Below are positions 1-12,834 of a stretch of 64,000 bases of DNA, piece after piece. The notes beneath the pieces are model-generated. The model saw nothing but the letters and a program-made list of their open reading frames with translations, was not told where the DNA came from and did not search any database. Origin of the DNA: Echinarachnius parma (lineage: Eukaryota > Echinodermata > Echinoidea > Clypeasteroida > Echinarachniidae); the NCBI GenBank assembly GCA_037951105.1, contig JBAMJV010009772.1:1-64000 (forward strand). The letters run 5' to 3'. The position numbers and the translations under genes were made by a program. The stretch's first letter is position 1. Each line of letters begins with the position of its first letter.

Positions 1-516
1 TTTGTATCTAATCGGTTTCCTTAGCAGCTATGTCTTGATATCTTTCCGAATCGTCTCATTTCTTCTAGTAAATATAACTTTATGTTCTTAAGTATTTTTG
101 ATCCATTGTGAATTGGTATTCCAGATGAAGTTTTATTTTACAAATAAAAAATAACAACAATTTGAAATATGCGTACAAATTGTCAATTTTAATTAAAAAC
201 TAATAACAACATCACCATCAACAGCAATAACAGCAAAGGTATGCGTATATAATGGTAAATAATATATAAATAATGGTAATGAAAATAATAATAAAATCAA
301 CATCATCAGCAACAATAACGTTTATAAAACGACGCTGAGTCGTCGACAAAGCAACAGCAACAACAAAAACAACCACAACAACAACGAAGACGAATACGCT
401 GATGTATTATGGTTATAATATTGTATTGATAATTATAGTGATGATCAGGACCGTCAAATGACCGCGTCGACACCATCTAAGATCTAGGATGATGACGACG
501 ATGAGGATATTAGATA

Positions 517-547
<31 letters not shown>

Positions 548-689
548 TAGTAATAAGGATGAGAGTGAGGAGTCGGAGGACGGTGACAGCGATGATAAAT
601 AAAGTGATTACGATAATAACAATTATGAATGCGATGATGATGAACCAACGATAAAAAACATTAATCTATTTATATATTTGTTTGTATAG
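1..689. other. Intronic low-complexity DNA upstream of first visible exon
   Basis: No coding signal seen. The stretch is rich in AAC/CAA/CAG-like triplets (about 180-400) and GAT/ATG triplets (about 488-600, with a pure GAT run near 517-545). It presumably belongs to the collagen intron before the exon at 690, because that exon opens inside a codon. Confidence 0.6.
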
Positions 690-855
690 ATGGCATCGAC
701 TAGCATTCCGAGTAAGCGGCGGCCAGGTAACGTTGACCATCAACTGTCTGAACCCCCAGAAGAGGACGATCAAACGGCCATCGACACCATCATCGATAGA
801 GACTGGCTCACTCTTTGTCTTCGGAAGCAGCATCACCTCAAAATCATACTTTCAG
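690..855 (+). CDS. Collagen exon 1 of window: TSPN (laminin-G-like) domain, middle/late part
   Basis: 166 bp after the acceptor tttgtatag, opening with the last base of a split codon, then [18 protein letters not shown], a Ser/Pro/Thr stretch, SLFVFGSS and a terminal SYFQ before gtaaat. The pattern (WHR, cysteine after a beta strand, V-FG, F then G-IQQ in the next exon) is that of the thrombospondin N-terminal-like domain of type V/XI procollagens, a globular N-propeptide module. The short overlapping frame starting at the ATG at 690 is a shadow. The earlier half of the domain is outside the window. Confidence 0.9.
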
Positions 856-3800
856 GTAAATATTTTGCTTCGAAACTTATGTTTAAGTGATTCCCGCGCA
901 TCTATAGGTTAATTACACAATAGCCCAATGGGACACAGTCTACTATCAGTACAAACTTAGTTCTAATGACATTTGCTTTTTCATCCAAATTATCTTTCAG
1001 TGAAAGTGTTATAAATCTTTGTTGGTTTAGGAAAAGACAAACAAAAACAAAACAGCGGAGCATTTGTTGCCAAAGTACATGTCATAGAACAAAAGGAGAT
1101 GACATTTATAGCAAAATTAGTATAAACAACACAAATATATTATTGCAATTGTGTGTATATATGCGTTTTGTAAATTCACTGTTCAGATGAGGAATATATT
1201 CACTGAAAGATGTTCTCACTCTCATAATATAACAAAAACCGAATGGAAAATAAGTTTGCTTACATGTCGTGAAAATATCTTGACATCATGGAAGACTGTA
1301 AATCTATTAAATTGAAAAAAAATTAAGTTGAATCAGTAGTTTTGTATTTTAAAATGCATTGCTGGTATATTTGAATAGTGGATGAGGTCATGAGTTCAAT
1401 CATGCATGCTATTAATGCAAGGACGATGCTATGATTTAAATGATAATTTTACCAGATTCGGTTGCGCATGGAATTAGTTGAAACGTTCGCATCTGGGAAG
1501 GCTATTTCGTTCATTTTGTAAATATAAACTAATCTATTCCTCCTGGTTTGGTGATTTCTGTCTAAATTGAATTATCATCGTAATGATTTAAATACGCTAT
1601 ACAGCCTGATTTAATTTTAATAGGCTTTTAATAACTCACACTAACGTATTTACCCACTTTCCACTAACGTAAGAGTGAGAGACTCTCTGATCCCGATATA
1701 TAATATAAACGTGAACTTCTCAGTAACCAAATATACATTTGAAATTGCTTCACAAAATTACATTTTGAGCTTTTTCTCAGTCATCAATGTATCACACAAA
1801 TTTCACATGTTATCCACATGTTAAATCATCATCTCGGCAATTTGTAATGAATCAAAACTCAAAAGCAATTATGTTGTTTAAATTAGTGGCGTAGCGTGGT
1901 CGGACTGATTGGGGGGGGGGGCACGAAAATTATTGGGGGGGGGGGGGGCACACCTTATGTATTTCTTTGTTTTTTCAAAAAATGTCCCCTTATGTTTTCT
2001 ATTGTTTTTTCGAAATAATTGGGGGGGGGGGGGGGGGGGGCACGTGCCCCCCCGTAGCTACGCCACTGGTTTAAACGATATGAAAAGGAAATATATATTC
2101 ATAAATATATATCATCACCTAGGCAAGTTTGAATGAATCAAGTGTAATAAATAGTCATTGGATTTAAATAATTCACCTGTTGTTTGCCGATTCGAAAACC
2201 AAAATAAAATGACAAATGATATATAGCACAAAAGAATACAAAATAATAGACCTATATTAAGTGTAAAGATTTGTTCCCTTATGTAAGATCAGGTCTATGG
2301 TAAGATCGACACCCTGGCAAGTTTGAATGAATCAAATGTAATAAATAGCCTTTGGATTTTGATTGAAAGTTCACCTGTTTTGTGCCGATTTTAAAGCAAA
2401 ACAATAGACCTCCTACCAGACATTCCTGTATTGAAAACATTTTAGGGTTGAGAAGAAGTTCACCACCTTTCTAGATTCATATTTTTTTACTACATGAGGC
2501 TAGACGTGAAGTTATTTCTGGGTCAAACATTAAAAAGAACATGATGAGAATGAAATAACGAAATTATGTTTCATCAGTTTAAATTGAATGTTTCTATGAG
2601 TGGGCGGGGGGTAGTTACAGGTAGTGTTGTTAGACTGGGGGAGCATGCCCCAACAAATATGGGAATGATATAAAATAATGATGTACAATCAGTGCCCCTC
2701 TAAAATTATTTCTCACAATGGTGCCAGCGTCAGGGACTCCCCCAGCAAATATGAACTGATCGTAGTACCCTGATTCCTTCTCAATAAAAAAAACATGCGC
2801 CCTACGGAAACAAATTTCTAGCTACACCATTCAGTGTGGGGACTGTTGGTGACTGTTTCTATCGCATAGTAATGATATTTTCTACATTGACCACACCCAT
2901 CCCTCAATAGGTGAAACAAAAGCATACCAAACAATGCGTGCAGAAAGAATCACATTGTTGGTAGGGATCTTCAAAAGTTATACATTGATATGCAATCAGT
3001 AAGGTCTTTAGAATTACTATATTATATTATATTCAAAAAGTTGCATCTGAATATTATGCAATCGGTAAGGCATGTATGTCAAAAAGCTGTTCATATTGAA
3101 GTGAATTGATTTTAGACCATGTAGCGAACACATCATCTCAGGTATGTAGATACCAAAAAGAGAGGAGAATTACACACAAGACAAAGGGAAGAGAAAGAAG
3201 CTGAGCCAGGCGTGAAACGGGTCAAGGAAATTCTCAGCACGTGTCATATATTCAAAAGTTTTATCTTGATATGCAATGAGTAAGATTTAAAAAAAAAAAA
3301 AAAAAACACTATTTTTCAATGGCTTTGCCTATACCCTTCATATGGACCCGGTAGAGAACTTGATACACATCAGTACAGTTACATATACATTTACAAAAAG
3401 AGGAGAATAGAAAAGAATAACAAGAGAGGAATAAGAGGATGAGCTCGCGGGGTGAAACGGGTCAAGAGAATCGTCAGCACCGATATAGTTTTATGAGGAG
3501 TGAGAGAAATGGGATATGACAAAGAGACTCAACGCCCACTCGACCTCTCCCGCTCGCATGCTGAGAGGCAATGGCGTATCAGTTGGGGGCTGGTCCGGGA
3601 GTGGAGTGACTAAGGGGAGGCAGTTGTGTTGGTTCGGGATGATACTTTTCAGGTTTGTGAACACATTTTAAACCATATAAATGGAAATGAGCCAATACAA
3701 ACAGACTTCCCGGGTAATCAGTTTTTGTGCTTATTTTATTTGTCTATATATATATCTCTCTCTCCAATGTATGTGGCATCTAAATCCATATTGCGCTCTA

Positions 3801-6800
3801 AATCACGGTCACAGGAATAATGTTTGATTTCGCATATGTGTGTATGCACTGTGAGCAACGTTTATTTATGTGATGATACGCTCAGCGAAAAGACTCAGAG
3901 CACAAGCGATTACTGTGTACAAGATCCTATGTGCGCACGCACGGCGTCGCGTAGTGGCACATGGCGACTAGTAGCATATACTTCTGGTCAGTTTCCCTAT
4001 GATAAATTGTTGAGATGTTATTAAACTATAAATTCTATGATGATTGGTGGACAGTGGACACCTACCCCTGTGTGCCCTTCAAACCATCTTTTGCCTAGCT
4101 ACACCAAATTTGTATTCATGTAGACATTAATTAAAAGACACCAGAAAACATTTTACCAAGAGGAAAGGGGAAAACCCTGTTTGAAGATAAAACCCTGGGA
4201 AGATAAATTCTGACAATTTTGTTTAAATGCAGGCATACATTAAAACAACTGAATCTATGAAAGAGAAAGAAAATTTTTGTCTAAGAAAACATGGACCGCA
4301 ACAGTTTATGTGGCGATTACAATTTGTGTTTGTGTTTTCACCGGGATAACATTAAACACGATTATCTCCAGTCCAGACTTTCCAGACTTTTTTACACAGT
4401 CTTTCTAAAACGCACTTATCCAATCCTCTTGTCTTATATTTTAAAATTTTATTCTCAAATATATATTTAGATTACAAAATACAAATTTACTTCAAACATA
4501 ACAATGTCATGGCATTTGGAATAAAAAAAATGCTCTGCTCTGTAAAATATTAAATCACAACGTTTTTTAAAGTCATTTTAAAGTTGGACAAGTGAAAATA
4601 GTCCTTGATTAACATATATGAAGATTGTGGATTGATTTATTGAGATGTGTTGTTTGTTTCCCTGCCAGAGTAATGATATAAAACTGGTACAAACTGTCCT
4701 TATGCCTCAGTAGCTCATAACGATGACGTTTCAGAAAGTCATTAATTATCAACGTTTTGCTATTACTGTAGAAGTACGGAACAAAAGTAATAGTAATATG
4801 ACTAATCTCAACTTCTTAAGTACGGTAACGAAAATGACAAACAATTATGGATGTTTTTGTTTGCTTTCTTATACCAGGGTATCATCCAACAAGCCATGAT
4901 TATCCCGGATCCCACAGCAGCCGACAGACAGTGCAACGAATTTGATCCCGACTGCAGATTGCCTGCCAACACTTTCTTGGAAGACGCAAGGGTGAGACAG
5001 CCATTTCAAAATTATCCTTCAATTCAAAGCTTCATTATTATACAGTTTTATGTATGTATTTGAATTTATTTTTCAAGCCAAAACATTTATAATGAAGGAT
5101 TTTCTTTTCAGCTTTTGTTGTCTCCACTTTAGTTTATTAATTAACAAATAAAATATGTTCTACTTGAAGCTATTAGAGGCCCAATTTCAAGATGTCAAAC
5201 ATTGTGATGAATTTTTTAAATATTTTTTTTAGAATGGTAGATTTATCTCAGTATCTGATATTTTATGAATACTTTCAGCAGCTATTCACAAGTTAAAAGT
5301 TTAAAGCTTACATGTTATTACATATTTCATGTTTTTCTTCCAGGCACCTGTCTACTAACTGGGCACAGATAATAGGACCAGGTACAGTTTTCTATGGATC
5401 AGACCAAGGCCTTGATGATCTAAACCAGCAGCAGCTATTCACAAGTTGTATATTTAATTTTTGATGCAAACTATTTTTTAACCGTTTTGTTTGTTTTTGT
5501 TGTTGGAATAACAGGCACCTGTTGACTACGGGGCACAGGTCAACGGACCAGGCGGAGTAGTATATGGATCAGGCGATGGTGGTGCTCTTAATCCTGATGC
5601 TTTCAGCAGCTATTCACAAGTATTAGATCCGAATCTGAAGATTGTTGTTGCTGGTGATGTAGGACCCATCAGCGCCGTTGGAGACAGGGTAACTATATTG
5701 TCTTTATTTATAGTGAAAAGAAAAAAACAAATCAAACAAAAAGAGACAGAGAAACTTACAAACAAACAAATAGAGTGATGGATTGTTTTAGAATATATTA
5801 GTTTACTGGTTCAGTCACTCTTATTTTTTCGACTAAAATGAGACAAGGTATTTTTTAAATGCATGCGTTTCTTCCTAACAAAATAACTGTGAGTGTATCT
5901 CACTCTCATTTTCCTCTTATATGAGATGAGGTATTTTTGATGAACAAATTTCTCCCTTACGAAAGAAAGTTTGAATTGACTGCCATGATGTACATGCATA
6001 TGAAGACTTAAACGAAAAGTTTATTGTGGCATGGAAAATCTCTGGATCCTCTTCAAGTCTCAGCAACTTTTTAACAGTTACAATTTGATACATATTTTTA
6101 AAACGAAATCAAACTGAGAGGAAGTTTGACACATATCATATGACTATAACTGTGACTATACTTCTTGTCTGTGTTTTACAGGGAACAAAGGGACAGAAAG
6201 GAGATCGAGGAGAAAGCAGAGTGGTAAGTATTTAATTCAAATGTGTAATGGCTTGAAAATTGGAAACATTGAGAACTCCATTCTGATATAATGAATCAAA
6301 CAACATCACGTTGATTGTGAGATAAGTGAAAGTATACTGAATAATTTCATTACATACTATCTTGGCATGCCATTTGTGTATATAATATTTTCTATAGATT
6401 ATTTCGATTATGTTTCAGAACCATCTGAGGTATTTTTTAAATTGTAGAATAACAATAACTCTATGGTTAGAAGGACAAAATTTACAGCGAGACAAATTGT
6501 GACCGGCTAAAGCAAAACCCGGCACTTCATGGTAATTCATGTTTTGAAGAAATGGGCATTTTAAGTTCACACAATGTGTGTAAGAGCCTTATGATTGTAA
6601 AAGTAAAACAATCATATCTTCGCTAATTATTGACCAATTCGTTGGGACAAAGCATCAAATGAAACCTTGTGATGAGGCCTTTGTAATGGTATGAAAGTCT
6701 ACATTTTGACTTGTACCGACAAGTGCCGGGTTTTGCTATAGCCTGTCACAATTATTTGACAAATATGACCATCGTTTTGTTTTCTTCCCAGGAATATTAT

Positions 6801-9800
6801 CCAGGACCTGTTGGACCTGCTGGACCAAGGGTAAGTTATCTAGAAACAAATTAAACACAAATTAGCCTACTATGAGTTAAACAAATTGGTATGCTTCTTT
6901 TTAGTCTATTTAAGTCGAAATTAAAACCTCACATTATTTAGTAAGACACAAAGATGACTTAAAGGGGTAGTTCAGTTTTGGTATAGAGGGTGCTGCGAGA
7001 ATTTTTTTGTGTGAGATAATGAAAAACTGAGTGTAAAATTTGAAAGAGCATACAATTTTAATGACAGAATAAACTTTATTTGATCAAAATCGGTTCAGAA
7101 ACGGCTGAAATATCAATAAATATATCCGATCAGAATAACTCTGGGCCCCAGATTTATTATATGATTATTTTTATTTTATTTAAAAAAAACTTACACTTTT
7201 TAAAAAATTTCAAAACAGGTTTTTAAATAGTTGTTGATGATCTCTCTATTTATTAATTATTTCAACAAAACATCACATGCATAATTAGGCCCCTATGTAA
7301 GAAAAATTGTTGCAACCAAGGCTTTTTTAGAGAGCGCCCTCTTGTGTTTTAATGGCTCTTTTTGAATGATAATAGTCTTTTCACTTAGTCGTTTGTAATT
7401 TTCCATACCTTTCGAGCATGGTAGAGTTATAACTATTAGTTTGTATTGTTATTGTGCAGGTTTTGGTTACTAGAGCTCAGCCTAGTACTACCCCTTTAAA
7501 TCTGACAGACATTACATAAACAGCATGGTAAGCCAAATCTAATGTAATTTCACATGGAACTTAACAACAAAACATAACCTTTTTTGAGACGACGATTTAA
7601 TAACTTTAAGAAATCTATTAGTATTATTTTACTGCCACACCCGGGGGGAGGGGGGAGGCACTCTCATACATAAAGTGCTACCCACCCGCGTCCAACAACC
7701 TCTCAAATGGATGATGCGGTATAGCTGAAAATGATACACTTAACTTATCTTTTTATATTGCTTCACTAGTTCTTCAGTCAGTAGCTTATCCTTTTCATTA
7801 CCTCACAGGGTTACACTGGACCTTCAGGACCGGATGGGCAGAGGGGTAATCCAGGACCAAAAGGAGAACGGGTGAGTTTGATCTAGGGGAAAGCAGTAAC
7901 GCGTTCTCAATGGGAAACCTTATGTTCCTTGTATTGTAGGTGTAGCATTGCTGGGTAGTTCTTAGATCACAACAATGCCTCGGGTTCGTAATCAGCTCTG
8001 GCTATGGTGGTCAAATCATCATACTTAGAACACTGGTTCTAGCTTGCAACTGTTTACGTTTATTGACTATATAACAACCGACAAGAGGTGGCGCTACACC
8101 TCTTACAGTAGGTACGGTTTCGTAAAATGCAGGAATGTGCTCAGGGTCACGGGTGTTATTTTATATTTCCACCAATGAAATAGCCAAAGAGTTTGATTGT
8201 GGACAATGGCAAAACTGTATTACCCGCGTCCCCGATCCTGCTACTGAATGAGCGATCTGCCAATGTGCATATTTATTAATTCAAAATCACATCGTACAAA
8301 CCTGTCCACTATATTGTCTTGCACACCGAAAAGTCTCTTTTTATCTAGAAGGGAACAGCGTAACCTGATTATATGAATTTAGAAGTAGTTTCATTTCATC
8401 CATGTTTTAGTTTGTTAGCCTCCCTTTGATGTCATTTGTCAAGTTAATCAATGAATGATGTTTTTTCCATGTTTCATGTGTCCATTCTAAGGATTGCATG
8501 ATAACGTAAATGTGATGCTTCTTGTGAGATAGCTATCTCGATCAACGGGAAGTAGTGAACACTGTAGTGTTCATTACTTCAAGTTGATCGAGCAATCAAA
8601 TTTATTTTGGTTAAACATTGAACTTTTAAGTTGGTCAATATCTGATGCTTAATCATGTCCATTTTAAGGATGGATAAAATGATATTTATTTTTGTTTTCA
8701 TGTGAGTATTCATTACTTCAAGATGATCAAGAAATCACGTTTGTTTTATTTATGCGATAAACTTCATTAAGTTGATCAATAAATGACGTTCTGATTCTTG
8801 CTTCACATGCCAGGGCAGCCCGGGGCGTGATGGAGTTGATGGTGTGTCAGGTTTAAGGGGACCTCCAGGACCAAGCTTCATCTTACCAGTAAGAAACCTC
8901 CTTTCCCAATCTTACCATTTTAACTAAAACATAACATTATATATTATTTAAGTTTCAATTATATTATGTTATATTTCAGATGGTCAATAGATTATAGTAT
9001 CGGAAAGACCTTCTTCCCTTTTCTACACCTTACTCATTTTTGTTATACCATTAAAGGAACCGCCTATCATTTTCTTGAGTATTTTAAATACCAATTGTAT
9101 TATACTTTCCTAATGACTGTATATATATATCAATATATATAATATCATTTAAATCATATTACTTAATATTCTAATTTTGATGATCAATAGAATAAAGTTT
9201 ATGAAAGCTTATTCCGCCCTTTTCTACTCCTTATAGCTGGGGTGGCCCAGTCGGGCAAGTAGATTAGAGATTTGTACAATTCTGCTTGCCAGAAACCAGA
9301 TTTGGGTGGCTCAAAATGAAGAATATAATTTTCAAAAAAGATTGTATTCGATTTTGGTGGCCCAAGCTCATGTTTTACCGCCCCGGCCAGTGGGCTACAC
9401 ATAGCTGTTTTGCTCCCTGACAAGCCTCCATTTGTTACTCTTATCTTATGTTCGGAAAGTGTTTCTAGTATCATACATTGTGTTTTTCTTGGTTCCAAGC
9501 AGGCAGTGATGTCAGTGAAGCCTGAACCATCTAAAAACAGGCAGAAGAGAGTTCGGTTGAGAGAAATTGTTAGGCAATGCCTGATGTATCAGAAAAAGAT
9601 CAAAGGGATTATTTGGTCTGGAGGGCGCTTCAGTTTTTCGGTCAAATTAGAGCAAAGTGTTAGAATTACAACAGTACATTATGCCAAGACCATGTAACAA
9701 CATTTGTTTAATCAAAATCCATTCAGAAACAGTCAACATATTCACTTATATAGTCACTCGAATAAAAATAGCAGGCATTTGATTTGGGCCAGCAGACCAG

Positions 9801-12796
9801 TGCTTACTCTGAGTCATCAAAAACTTTTGCAGCTCATGTAGGTGACAAAATATTCATAATAGTCAGAATGTATCATGTATAGTACATTGTATTGCGAAAG
9901 TGTTTCTAACATCATACATCATGTTTTTCTTGGTTTCAAGCAAGCAGTGATGTCGGCCATGTCTGACGCATCTTACAACAACAAGGGACCGGGCAGTGCA
10001 GCCAACCTGGCAGCCATCAGGCAGGTTCTGGAAGATCAGAGGGTAAGATTTAATAGATTACATACTAAAAAAAAAAAAAAAAGATAATATTATATTTACG
10101 GATAATTGTGCGGGTTTGAACTTTACCTGATGACCACGCGTAATAATAATGCTACATCGTTTATACATCGTATATTAAGCGCTATATTAATGCAATCTAT
10201 TATCATTTTTATTACAAGATATATGCAGAATGAAGACATGATATATAACATGACAAAATGAGAAGGATGGCAATGTAATTTTCTTTATGGCAAGGGAAAT
10301 TTGTTGTGATTATGTTTCAATTCCATTAAAGAATTGTGGTTTAATTTAAGTCAACATGAAATATTAACATAAACAATGAATTTGCATGATTAGACAAAAA
10401 CTGCCCATTATAAATGTAAAGCTTTATATTGTCTTTTTCCTAGAGTGAAATACAGTTGTTAAAGATTTGGAATGGTAACTCATATCTGCATGATTTCCAT
10501 TTAGTTCTTGATATATTTATTTTCTCTGCCTAGCATATACTGAAGGAGGGGAGTTATATTTAGTACTAGAAGTGTACAACTGTTGTTTCGACTGAATGAG
10601 ATCCTTGAAAGACTGCATGAAATCTCAATTCGAAGTACCAACAGTGTCATGAGCTTCTATCTTGAGCTAAACAGGACTATTGATCTGTTTTGTACTTACC
10701 AGATTTGTTATGTAATCTTTGATTTTGATAGAAAATTATATTTACCTATAATCACATTTCCCCCCCCCCCCCCACAGGTTGCCATGAGGGGTGAAAGGGG
10801 ACCTCCAGGTATTCAGGGAGCTATTGGTCACACGGTAAGTAGTGCTGGACATTTCAAAAGTGTCTACAGACGCTTTAAAATTCAATCTTATCTCCATAAT
10901 TGCTACCATAATAGCCAAACAACAGGGCACAAGCGAAGTGTGATTTTGGTTGAATTTTCACAAATGGATCACTTTAACTTTTTAAAGTGATGGCGCTACA
11001 TTTACAAAAAATTGCCAATGTTAGTTGAATGGTTATAATGGTATAGTACTGTAGCACTGAGTTACCATTCAATACCATCCATTTACCATCGATTAAATGT
11101 AAGGGTATCGGGCGTATAAAACAAGACTTATCAAGTTTTGGTGGCCCAAGACTAGAACCAGGTTGCACCAAACAGAAAAATAGCAACAATTCTGACATAA
11201 TTAGTTGCTCAATTGGGCAAGTAAAAGTAGGCAATCATGCACTTTGGTAATTTGGTCCATTTGGTCTACCCCCATTTATTCTACTCCCATTTTGTCTATA
11301 TTATAGCCAAATACGAATGTAGAGAGCAGAACATGTACTTAGAACCAAGCTGAGATTTCTGGTTTGAAGCTTACCACATGCAAATTGTTTTTTCTCCTAA
11401 TTTTGTTATTGCTCTCAATTGAACTTTCAATTCCCCTTGTAATTGGCTTTTGATTGTTAAATAATCTTAATTATCATTGTTATTAAATTATATCATAACT
11501 GACTATGAGTATTTTCACTACCTACTGTTTGTTTTATAACATATTCCTTGTTTATCTGCTATATATGTTGTATGGCCTCTGAGGAAAGCATCGCTCCTGA
11601 TATAAAAACAAATGCATACATGATTGAATAAATGAATAGATTAAATGAATAAATAAATGTATAAATACATGAATAAATAAATAAATAAATAAATAATCTA
11701 AAATCGATGTTCTTCGTCTGTTCCATTCATCAGGGTGTTTTTGGTCCAGATGGTCCTAAGGGAGATCCAGGTAGCCCAGGAGACTTTGGCCCAAGGGGTG
11801 CACCAGGTACCCCTGGACAACCAGGTCGTTCAGGCAAACGGGTGAGTACCACCAGCCACTTGAATCTTGCGAATCAGTTGTGTAGCATGTTCAGACTTAT
11901 TGGGGGGGGGGGGGGCACTATTTTATGTATTTCTTAATTTTTCCGAAGACTTTCCCTTCTTTTTATTTTTTATGGGTGAATTTAATGACGTGGTACATGA
12001 ATGCCCACTGCCCCTCCCCCTATGTTTGTTTGTTTGTTTTTATTTCCGTATAAAAAAAATCAAAATCAAAACATTACATGAAGATTCATACATGTATATA
12101 CAAATAAAAGAATTTTATAAATCGTACATGAAGAAACAATATACCAGTGATAAAAATACGGCTATCATTCATTGTTCTGGTACAGATGGCTATTGGTCAT
12201 CTCGGTAATTTACTGATGGCTTAATTTCTTCTTGCATTTATATCCTCAAAATAATAAATAAAATATAAAATAAAAAAATCTCAATGATTTCAGTTGCTTA
12301 GCTTGTTTATTTCGTCCATATCAATAATTTTTCACATGGTTAATAACTTCTTTCAGGGTCGTCCTGGCAAGGATGGTGTGAGGGGACCAGCCGGCCTAGG
12401 AGGAGAGAAGGGTGATCGTGGATTTGATGGTCTGCCTGGTCTACCAGGGCCAAAGGGTGTATATGTAAGAATATAATGATAATAATACTATATATATACT
12501 TTTAAAGCACATTTATCCAAATAGTCTTACTCGAGGCACTATGTGAATAAATTAAGGAATCAATTTAGAATTATATTCTTTAATTACCACCTTCATATAT
12601 TAATATTTCCTATGCATAATTAAAATTGTTCAAATATTGAATTAAATGAATTAACTACATTAAATGTAGATAATAGTCCAAATAAGGATATTTTGCATAC
12701 TCCTCAGGAATATATTGTGAAGGTGCAATGAAAACAGAAATTGAAATATGAATGTCTATCTATCTATCTGTCTATCTTTCTATCTATCTGTCTATA

Positions 12797-12834
<38 letters not shown>

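Noticed and set aside
690-890. 66-codon open frame starting at ATG 690
   Set aside because: It overlaps the TSPN exon in another frame; the frame giving WHRLAF...VFGSS matches collagen and joins correctly to the next exon.
9410-9697. Open frame through the duplicated linker-exon start
   Set aside because: Similarity to the real exon ends after a few codons and no plausible donor follows, so a second coding exon is not supported.
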